Source of the DNA: Lachnospiraceae bacterium
GTDB lineage: Bacteria > Bacillota > Clostridia > Lachnospirales > Lachnospiraceae
DNA length: 27,602 nucleotides
NCBI GenBank assembly: GCA_022798035.1
Contig: JAAWLS010000001.1
Span: 1-27,602, forward strand
Reading direction: 5' to 3'
The number at the start of each line of letters is the position of its first letter. The first letter of the stretch is position 1. This document shows positions 22,371 to 27,602 of the stretch, piece after piece. The notes under the pieces are model-generated. The model ran no database searches. It saw only the letters and a list, made by a program, of their open reading frames with translations, and was not told the DNA's origin. Position numbers and translations under genes: made by a program.

Positions 22371-22763
22371 TTACTGCGCTGTTATAATTGGTTCCTCAAA
22401 TCGGATTCTGTTTCCGGCGTTGTTCATTGCTGTTACAAGTGCGCCATCATAAGTTAATCCGCTGTTTTTCTGCGCCCTGCCCGTATGTACGTAAGCCTCT
22501 GTCAGAATTGTTCCCTGCGGTCTTTCCTCTCGTACATCTACAAGAAGAATACCTACTGCACCAGTCCAAGGTGTTGCTGATACGGGTACGCCATCTTTGT
22601 TAATCGGTGTTCCTGCCTTAACAATCTTTTTCCCCGTTTCTTCATCTTCTGTTACATCTGTAAAATCAATCGTCATCGAAACGCCCTTAAATGGTGGGCG
22701 GTTTAAAATCTCCGCTCCCGTTCCAAAAACAGTCGTTTCAACTGCCATACTTCCTCTTGCCAT
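22371..22763 (-). CDS. Head decoration-like protein
   Basis: 130 residues directly before the gpE-type capsid gene, where lambda places decoration protein D. It has beta-rich sequence, 'IKKGTPIN'-like pattern (VKAGTPINKDGVPVSATPWTGAVGILLVDV) and 'EAYVHTGRAQ', reminiscent of D-like decoration proteins, which share the 'GTPL' style. Likely binds capsid threefold positions. ATG follows AGGAGGTAAGAGAA. Family assignment is from context plus this motif. Confidence 0.65.
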   Translation of the reverse strand: MARGSMAVETTVFGTGAEILNRPPFKGVSMTIDFTDVTEDEETGKKIVKAGTPINKDGVPVSATPWTGAVGILLVDVREERPQGTILTEAYVHTGRAQKNSGLTYDGALVTAMNNAGNRIRFEEPIITAQ

Positions 22764-22768
22764 TTCTC

Positions 22769-23389
22769 TTACCTCCTATAATTTTTCAATATCGCTTCGT
22801 TTGCCGCCCCTGCCCGTTTTGCAGAAGCAATCGCCATGTTGGTAGCAACGGATTCACCGCCGCCATTTCCTCCGCTCCCTCCCGGATTTCCCGCCGTATT
22901 CGCAATCTGCTGTTCTTTTGCCAATGCCGCCGCATTTTCCCTTTCTGTGATAAGCTGCGCCATGCTATCTATTGCCGACACCGCTAAATCGTAGTTGCTG
23001 CCAAAAGACTTTAAAATTGTGTCGATATTCTCGCCTGTCAAATTTTTACTTCCGGCGTAGCTTTTAATCCGTTCAGAATTAAGCTGGTTCTGCAAATCAA
23101 TGTTCGCCTGCTCCATCTGCTTCCATTTCTCGTCAAACTCTTTCAGTCGTTTTTCATCGTCTTTCTGACGCTTTTCTTCTTCTGTCAGTTTTTCGTTTTC
23201 AAGGGATTCCACTTTTGCTTGAAGTTCTGACACCTTTTCTGCGTCCGTTTTCAACTTTTCGTTATCCGCCTTGTACTTCTCGGCTTTCCTTTTTTCCCCT
23301 GCTACTTCCTGATTGTTTTTGTTCAAAAGTTCTGTCACCTGTTCGTTTGTTGCCTCTGGAAACAGTTTTAATACATCTTCCCTAGTCAT
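22769..23389 (-). CDS. Capsid scaffold protein
   Basis: Start ATG 23389 with GGAGGTAAAACA upstream (an 18-residue upstream extension has no ribosome site). 206 residues: a long charged coiled coil at about 20-115 (Glu/Lys-rich, GEKRKAEKYKADNEKL to EKRLKEFDEKWKQMEQ), then a more compact LTGENIDTILKSFGSNYDLAVSA segment and Gly-rich C-terminal linker GGSGGNGGG with basic capsid-binding tail KRAGAANEAILKNYRR. This is the typical phage scaffold (GP20/DUF4355-like) preceding the capsid gene. It guides procapsid assembly and leaves before or during packaging. Confidence 0.85.
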   Translation of the reverse strand: MTREDVLKLFPEATNEQVTELLNKNNQEVAGEKRKAEKYKADNEKLKTDAEKVSELQAKVESLENEKLTEEEKRQKDDEKRLKEFDEKWKQMEQANIDLQNQLNSERIKSYAGSKNLTGENIDTILKSFGSNYDLAVSAIDSMAQLITERENAAALAKEQQIANTAGNPGGSGGNGGGESVATNMAIASAKRAGAANEAILKNYRR

Positions 23390-23484
23390 TGTTTTACCTC
23401 CATTTATCGCACATTTTTGTTTCCGCAGGTCGTTTCCTGCCACGATTTACTATTTTCCGCATAGCTGCTTGATTTTTATAAAAT

Positions 23485-23512
23485 AAAAAGGACTGCTTAT
23501 CGCAATCCCTTT
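23485..23512 (-). terminator. Terminator-like hairpin after the minor head gene
   Basis: AAAGGGATTGC pairs with GCAGTCCTTT(T) (eleven pairs, two G-U) around GATAA, followed by TTTTTATTTT on the minus strand, directly after the TAA stop. Confidence 0.6.
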
Positions 23513-23513
23513 A

Positions 23514-24128
23514 TTAACTGTATTTTGCCACGCACCGGCAACCTGCTATTTCTTCCATGCTTGCGCCAAGAGAAGTATCTTTTGGGAATATCATAAGACT
23601 GCCTCCCACTTGGAATGATTCAAATATTCCAATTTTTACATTATCAACATCTCTGTGCGTATGCCTTACTTTATTATCTTTCTCTGTTAGCCATGTTTTG
23701 TATCTCATTCCGGCTTTTATGGCTTGCGCCTGCTGATTGTAATTTCCCAAAGCATTTGCTTCATTTGCGCTGATTAGCATTCCTCGTTCGGTTGACGTAT
23801 AAAATTCTTCTCCGTCATGTTCCTTTGTCGTGCGCACTACTTCATCAGCTAACCGCCTTGCATAATCATCAACGTATGCCGGAACTTTGTCTTGTTTCAA
23901 AAATTCCAGTGCAATCAATATGTATTTCTCATATATCATGGATTCGTAATCAATCTTTTGTTGTTTGGAATAAGCAAGGAGAAAGAAAAGGAACAAAACT
24001 TCAAACTGCTTTGCAAGTTCTATTCGTTTTTCTTTTTCTTCATCGGTTAATTCCATTTCCCCGAAGTATTCCTCGTAATCAATTACCTGACCTCCTAGTT
24101 CGTTTAATTCATCAATTTCCCTCGCCAT
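23514..24128 (-). CDS. Minor head protein (Mu gpF / SPP1 gp7-like head morphogenesis)
   Basis: 204 residues overlapping the portal gene by 17 bases. The second half has the head-morphogenesis signature: TWLTEKDNKVRHTHRDVDN near residue 145, then FESFQVGGSLMIFPKDTSLG and the terminal EEIAGCRCVAKY (the usual N-C-R-C is GCRC here). Helical N-terminus. The family normally has 250-300 residues, so this is a compact version. Thought to enter with the portal and take part in head assembly or ejection. Confidence 0.8.
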   Translation of the reverse strand: MAREIDELNELGGQVIDYEEYFGEMELTDEEKEKRIELAKQFEVLFLFFLLAYSKQQKIDYESMIYEKYILIALEFLKQDKVPAYVDDYARRLADEVVRTTKEHDGEEFYTSTERGMLISANEANALGNYNQQAQAIKAGMRYKTWLTEKDNKVRHTHRDVDNVKIGIFESFQVGGSLMIFPKDTSLGASMEEIAGCRCVAKYS

Positions 24129-25605
24129 TTACAGCACCGTCCTTTTCCGAATTAAACTGTTTAACAAGTTCTTTTGCCTTTTCCTCCTGTTCTTTAGCAT
24201 CTGGCACGACTTCATCAATCGTTTTGTAAAGCACATCAAGATACGGTTTTGACAAGATGTATACTTTTTCAGCGTCTCCCCATAATCCGCAAACTTCTAT
24301 TGCAACAAGCGGATGTATGCCAGATGACAAAAGCATTTGCAATACTTGTGTCTTTACTTGCATATTGTCTGTAGGGCTGTGGTTTATCTGCACTTCATAA
24401 TCCATAATCCCAAATGGGCATTCTTCGCTCCCCTTTTCTTGCCGGATAATGTTTAGAAGAACGGTATTTAATCTTCTTTCAGCGTCCATTGTGTATGGGT
24501 CTTTTAGTCTTGCCGCCTGTTTGCTGAAATCCCATCCATTACGAAGTTCGACCGCTCCTTGCGTATCTCCGCCAGTATTGCTCTGCTTGTTTGGTATAGC
24601 AGATATGGACAACGCATTATCCCACAAGTCATCTTTCGCCACCTGCGCCTCGGTTTGGTTAAGTTCCTGCGTCATAATGTCAACATCAGCCTTGTTTTCG
24701 CCGTTGTTTGACTTTACAACCAATGCGCCAGCCATTTTCATTTCTTGAAATGTATCTTTGTCTATGTCGCAATTCACGAATTTTACCCAACTTTGCACAA
24801 ACTGTTCAATAGCGTCCATTCGGTTGGATTGCATATTGTTGATTGCGTCCAGAATGTCTATGACAAGTTCAATATCCGATACTCTATTTTGATTGTTCGG
24901 ATATTCCACAATCGGAATCCCACCAAACGCATGAGGTCTTGATTTTACAATATTTCCGTTGCTGTCTTGAATTTCAAGCAATTTTCCATTCTTTATATGG
25001 TATTCATGGGTTTCCGAAAAACAAAGTTTATACCATTCTCCGTTTTCATCTTTTAATTCCTGCACCGCCAAAAGAGGTTCTTCTGTGTATCTTGAATATA
25101 TGATGAATGTGTTAATCGGTGTTGGAACCGCTATTCTGAACGGAACTTCTGCGCCTTTCTTTCTCTGTGCCGCTTTATATCCTGTTCCCGTCGCACTCGT
25201 CCACTCTCCGCTTGAAATGTCTTTTGCGTGTTTTCCTGCCGCCCGACAGTAATCATTGAACCTGTCAACACCTTTATTTATCTTTTCTTCTTTTCGTGTA
25301 CTGACGCACTGAATGGGTTCTCCGTTGGTCTGACCGTTCTTGAATCGCACAATTTCCCATGCGTGGTTTTCGACAATCGGATTGCTTACATCATCACGCA
25401 CAACTTTTTCACGGTATTTGATAGGCTGGTCGCCCTTGTAATAATCCCAAAGATACTTGAATATACGTTTATTCCAATTAAAGTCTCCAATGCAGCTACC
25501 CACGACAGAAACAATATTATCCTCTGTGATTTCTTCTACATCGGCATATGCAATTTTTCTTCCATAACAACCTTGAACAAGGTCTTGCAGATGTAATCTG
25601 TTCAT
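24112..25605 (-). CDS. Portal protein (SPP1 gp6-like)
   Basis: 497 residues, size and sequence typical for the SPP1 gp6/DUF1073-like portals of clostridial phages: WNKRIFKYLWDYYKGDQPI near residue 42, FGGIPIVEYPNNQNRVSDIELVIDILDAINNMQSN (about 222-256), and 'MKMAGALVVKSNNG', 'LSISAIPN' and 'YEVQINHSPTDNMQVKTQVLQMLLSSG' further on. C-terminal acidic/Lys-rich tail. Forms the dodecameric DNA gate. The ATG follows GGAGGTAAGGCGGTGAACC; a terminator-like hairpin lies just upstream, at the end of the zinc protein gene. Confidence 0.92.
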   Translation of the reverse strand: MNRLHLQDLVQGCYGRKIAYADVEEITEDNIVSVVGSCIGDFNWNKRIFKYLWDYYKGDQPIKYREKVVRDDVSNPIVENHAWEIVRFKNGQTNGEPIQCVSTRKEEKINKGVDRFNDYCRAAGKHAKDISSGEWTSATGTGYKAAQRKKGAEVPFRIAVPTPINTFIIYSRYTEEPLLAVQELKDENGEWYKLCFSETHEYHIKNGKLLEIQDSNGNIVKSRPHAFGGIPIVEYPNNQNRVSDIELVIDILDAINNMQSNRMDAIEQFVQSWVKFVNCDIDKDTFQEMKMAGALVVKSNNGENKADVDIMTQELNQTEAQVAKDDLWDNALSISAIPNKQSNTGGDTQGAVELRNGWDFSKQAARLKDPYTMDAERRLNTVLLNIIRQEKGSEECPFGIMDYEVQINHSPTDNMQVKTQVLQMLLSSGIHPLVAIEVCGLWGDAEKVYILSKPYLDVLYKTIDEVVPDAKEQEEKAKELVKQFNSEKDGAVNGEGN

Positions 25606-25624
25606 GGTTCACCGCCTTACCTCC

Positions 25625-25662
25625 AAAATAAAAGCAACCGCCGATTATTGCTCGGTAGTTGC
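25625..25662 (-). terminator. Terminator-like hairpin between zinc protein and portal
   Basis: GCAAC/GTTGC outer stem and CCGA/TCGG inner stem, followed by TTTTATTTT on the minus strand; overlaps the end of the zinc protein gene. Confidence 0.55.
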
Positions 25663-25857
25663 GTTTTTATAAAGTTCTTTTACTGTATTCAAAATCTTTT
25701 TGTGGCAATCAAGACAAACTTCTTTAACTTCTTTCATTTTTGCTCTCGTACCCGTAAATTCATCGTGTTGTTCTCCGATTTTAAAATCAAATCCGCTTAC
25801 ATTTTGTACGCAATCAGTAAATTTGTTGCATAAATCACATCTATATGCCCTTGCCAT
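25645..25857 (-). CDS. Small Cys4 zinc-binding protein (70 aa)
   Basis: 70 residues with Cys7-x2-Cys10 (YRCDLCNKF) and Cys48-x2-Cys51 (VCLDCHKK), a four-cysteine zinc site. Between them is a polar segment. No HNH catalytic core is present. Small zinc proteins often lie near packaging genes. Here it may bind DNA or a regulator, since it follows two putative transcription factors. Ribosome site AGAGAGGGCGATT before ATG 25857. Confidence 0.65.
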   Translation of the reverse strand: MARAYRCDLCNKFTDCVQNVSGFDFKIGEQHDEFTGTRAKMKEVKEVCLDCHKKILNTVKELYKNATTEQ

Positions 25858-25881
25858 AATCGCCCTCTCTTTCCACGAAAA

Positions 25882-26109
25882 TCAAATATCCATATGCCGT
25901 ATCACTCTCATAATCTTAGAGATAGTTTTCTTTGATACTTTCTTAACCGCCGACACGCACATACCCATTTCCATTGCGCAATATTCATAAGTATATTGTT
26001 TGTTTCGCAGTTCAAAGAAAAGCAATTCTTCTTCCATAAAGTTTGCGTGTTCCTTTATGTAGTCCTGCTCGTCCTTTGTAAATTCGGGGATTATGTTCTT
26101 TGTCCTCAT
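25882..26109 (-). CDS. Small sigma-region-4-like HTH protein
   Basis: 75 residues: FTKDEQDYIKEHANFMEEELLFFELRN, then YTYEYCAMEMGMCVSAVKKVSKKTISKI, which fits a helix-turn-helix like region 4 of sigma factors or small phage late regulators. Follows the DUF1492-like gene and lies downstream of a candidate promoter and hairpin. Role in late transcription is inferred. ATG preceded by AAGGAGGGGATTTC. Confidence 0.65.
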   Translation of the reverse strand: MRTKNIIPEFTKDEQDYIKEHANFMEEELLFFELRNKQYTYEYCAMEMGMCVSAVKKVSKKTISKIMRVIRHMDI

Positions 26110-26143
26110 GAAATCCCCTCCTTAAATCTGATTTTTCCCATGC

Positions 26144-26175
26144 AAAAAGACGCTACCATTGTGGCAACGCCTTTT
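26144..26175 (-). terminator. Terminator-like hairpin between the two regulators
   Basis: A 14-pair stem with a CAA loop: AAAAGGCGTTGCCA against TGGTAGCGTCTTTT (several G-U), followed by TTTTTGC on the minus strand. It lies 50 bases after the candidate promoter. Confidence 0.7.
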
Positions 26176-26225
26176 CGTTAGGTTGGATTTTGTCAATGAA
26201 AAACTTTGTTCGTTCTTCGATTTTA

Positions 26226-26260
26226 ATAATATCATGCCGACAATAGGACATTCTAGGACA
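26226..26260 (-). promoter_or_regulatory. Candidate late promoter with tandem TGTCCTA motifs
   Basis: On the minus strand TGTCCTA occurs twice with a ten-base pitch (26260-26254, 26250-26244), then after 9 bases an extended -10 like TG-A-TATTAT (26234-26226). There is no good -35 box, as in an activator-dependent promoter. It starts at the very end of the DUF1492-like gene and points into the late operon. Boxes of this kind next to ArpU-like genes are familiar to me from clostridial prophages, but binding is not shown. Confidence 0.5.
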
Positions 26261-26693
26261 CATTTTCATCTTCGAGATATAGGTACCCATATTTCTTTTC
26301 AAATTCTTGCAATGCTTTTCCGTGAAGTCTTGTTGTCTGTCTGAAAGAATAGTTCATGTTGTCTGCAATTTTCTCAAAGGTTTTCCTGGCTATATACCTA
26401 GAAAACAGAATATCATACAGTATCTCATCTTCCATTCCGTCAATCCGTGAAATGATTTCATTTTTTTTATCTGCGTATTCATCAATCAGTCTGTCTATGT
26501 TTTCTTCCATAGATTCTATTTTGCAGTATGCGGTTCCAATTTTGTCAAAGTTCGGTGTTGATTGCACTCTTTCCTCGTTTGGAATGGCAGATAATCCGTG
26601 CGTCATTTCTTTTAATTGAGAAAGTTCTGTCAGTTTGTTTTTTATCATTCGGTCGAGCCTGCTGATTTGAGATAAGTATTCCTTTGTTGTCAT
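26253..26693 (-). CDS. DUF1492/ArpU-like late transcription regulator
   Basis: 146 residues. The N-terminus (TTKEYLSQISRLDRMIKNKLTELSQLKEM) and the coiled helical body (ENIDRLIDEYADKKNEIISRI) are typical for DUF1492/ArpU family phage regulators, with a C-terminal sigma-4-like HTH: ILFSRYIARKTFEKIADNMNYSFRQTTRLHGKAL. These proteins are thought to activate late genes and usually sit just before the terminase small subunit. Here the gene is after the large terminase and before the portal. It stops inside the candidate promoter. Confidence 0.8.
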   Translation of the reverse strand: MTTKEYLSQISRLDRMIKNKLTELSQLKEMTHGLSAIPNEERVQSTPNFDKIGTAYCKIESMEENIDRLIDEYADKKNEIISRIDGMEDEILYDILFSRYIARKTFEKIADNMNYSFRQTTRLHGKALQEFEKKYGYLYLEDENVS

Positions 26694-26896
26694 CGCTTCA
26701 CCTCCACATAACTTTCCGAAACAACAAAATCTTTTCCCTCAACCATTCCAAATTTATCAGCATAATTTCGCGCCCAAGCAGGGTACATCGGAATAAAATT
26801 TTTAGGCGCACTCACTTTCGTGTGTTCATGTATATTTACTAAGTCTTCCATTATGTTTTGTGATTTGCAGTTTTCCCAGTTGCTTTCAATAGCCAT
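26690..26896 (-). CDS. Small AntA-like protein (68 aa)
   Basis: Start ATG 26896 with ribosome site AGGAGG six bases before; a longer frame from 27001 is an artefact inside the terminase gene. It overlaps the terminase stop by 11 bases and the next gene by four. The second half, YPAWARNYADKFGMVEGKDFVV, resembles the W-x-R/E...YG-x-VEG-x-DF element of AntA/AntB antirepressor N-terminal domains, without the rest of the domain. Could be a truncated antirepressor or an independent tiny DNA-binding protein. Low certainty about function, high that it is translated. Confidence 0.6.
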   Translation of the reverse strand: MAIESNWENCKSQNIMEDLVNIHEHTKVSAPKNFIPMYPAWARNYADKFGMVEGKDFVVSESYVEVKR

Positions 26897-27602
26897 ATCT
26901 ATATCCTCCTGTCCTGAATGGATTTTGCACCGCCTGCACCGTCGCCGAACTCCATGTGCCCTCAATAAAGTACGCAAGGGAAGCAAGGCAATCAGCGGCA
27001 TCTTCGTGCTTATTTTTCCCCGTTACTGTAAAACTGTATAAATTTGTCATAAACTTTCTGTATTCCAAACTCCTATGACCTGTATCTCGGAAATAAAATT
27101 CTCTTATCGAACCAGCTTTATCCCATATTCTTTGTGTTTTTCTCTTGCTTGTCGGCGCATACTCTGACCGCAAGGTTATTTTCAATCCTTTTTCCCTAAG
27201 AATGATGTCTACTTCGTCTTTATATCCCTCTCCGCCTTGGTTAGCTTCAAAATACGCGCTACCTATGTTGTGGTTTATAATCATGTCAACAACTTTTGGC
27301 TTTGTAACTTTTTTCTCCGAATTGTCGTAAATAACATCATCTATGTAAATAGACCCATCTTCGTACATATAAGCAACCGCAAAGGCAAGATAATCTTCTC
27401 CACCCAACGCTACGTCACAGGCTGCGCATATTCTGTATAATCCTTCTTTTGGCAAAACTCCATTGTAAAATCTCATATGCTCTGGATTGAACACTGCTCC
27501 ATCACGCTCAATAGGCTCTTGCTGGCATTGCGCATACCACCCGGCCATATCGTCGTTTTCCTCGAATTTCGCTCTTTCAATCCTGTAATATTTTGTGGTA
27601 AA
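26886..27602 (-). CDS. terL: Terminase large subunit, C-terminal nuclease part (partial)
   Basis: The frame is open to the window edge, so the ATPase part is outside. The 238 visible residues hold the RNase H-like nuclease domain: the first Asp in ACDVALGGEDYLAFAV (about residue 63 of the visible part), a Glu in AYFEANQGGEGY (119) and the Asp pair in KHEDAADCL (201, 204), the catalytic acidic residues that bind metal and cut DNA at the end of packaging. The upstream 'YAQCQQEPIERDG' stretch is the typical linker to this domain. Ends CRYGY at 26886, overlapping the next small gene. Confidence 0.92.
   Translation of the reverse strand, partial: FTTKYYRIERAKFEENDDMAGWYAQCQQEPIERDGAVFNPEHMRFYNGVLPKEGLYRICAACDVALGGEDYLAFAVAYMYEDGSIYIDDVIYDNSEKKVTKPKVVDMIINHNIGSAYFEANQGGEGYKDEVDIILREKGLKITLRSEYAPTSKRKTQRIWDKAGSIREFYFRDTGHRSLEYRKFMTNLYSFTVTGKNKHEDAADCLASLAYFIEGTWSSATVQAVQNPFRTGGYRYGY

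Noticed and set aside
26897..27001. Upstream extension of the 68-aa AntA-like ORF
   Set aside because: Arg-rich mirror of the terminase frame; the ribosome site is at ATG 26896.
1..27602. tRNA, rRNA, insertion sequences, attachment sites
   Set aside because: None seen by eye; no transposase, no cloverleaf-like sequence and no integrase in the window.

Overview
This window is the late (structural) half of a tailed-phage genome, most likely a siphovirus-type prophage of a low-to-mid-GC Bacillota host, probably Clostridia/Lachnospiraceae. The case rests on AGGAGG-type ribosome sites, small tightly packed genes, and head and tail proteins of types common in clostridial prophages (SPP1-like portal, gpE-type capsid, gp10-like neck protein, SLT-domain tape measure). 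Almost everything is on the minus strand, so the operon reads from 27602 towards 1. No integrase, repressor or replication gene is visible, and the host genus is an inference.

In transcription order: the C-terminal part of the large terminase (cut by the window edge); a small AntA-like ORF; a DUF1492/ArpU-like late regulator with a candidate late promoter just after it; a small HTH protein; a Cys4 zinc protein; portal; minor head protein; scaffold; small decoration-like protein; major capsid; Rho-N-like small protein; head-tail connector; head-fibre-like protein. A membrane coiled-coil protein, an r1t-like holin and an unknown protein follow, then head closure. Next come accessory genes (DUF5662, a 54-aa zinc ribbon, an 87-aa protein, an HExxH metallopeptidase, a 120-aa protein), the gp10-like neck protein, a Rha-family antirepressor, tail terminator, tail tube, tail chaperones G and G-T joined by a -1 frameshift, tape measure, an AntA antirepressor, Dit-like protein, large baseplate/Tal-like protein, Ig-like baseplate proteins, the tail fibre and the first codons of a lysis-type gene.

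The non-routine features are: (1) the tape-measure gene is interrupted by a group I intron carrying a GIY-YIG homing endonuclease, and exact splice sites can be read from P1/P10/P7 pairing, giving a 1722-aa spliced protein; (2) an alternative tail-fibre tip lies on the plus strand, tail to tail with the expressed fibre gene, as in an invertible host-range cassette; (3) a 347-nt gap before the AntA gene holds five consecutive stem-loops; (4) two antirepressors with different DNA-binding heads share one C-terminal domain and both sit inside the tail/neck operon; (5) about ten terminator-like hairpins punctuate the single late operon, implying antitermination, internal promoters or RNA processing; (6) lysis-type and accessory genes are embedded in the head-tail joining module.

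The genes otherwise form a standard assembly line: terminase packages DNA through the portal, scaffold and capsid proteins build the head, connector/closure/neck/terminator proteins join it to a tail made by tube protein, chaperones and tape measure, and Dit/Tal/Ig-like/fibre proteins form the host-binding tip.
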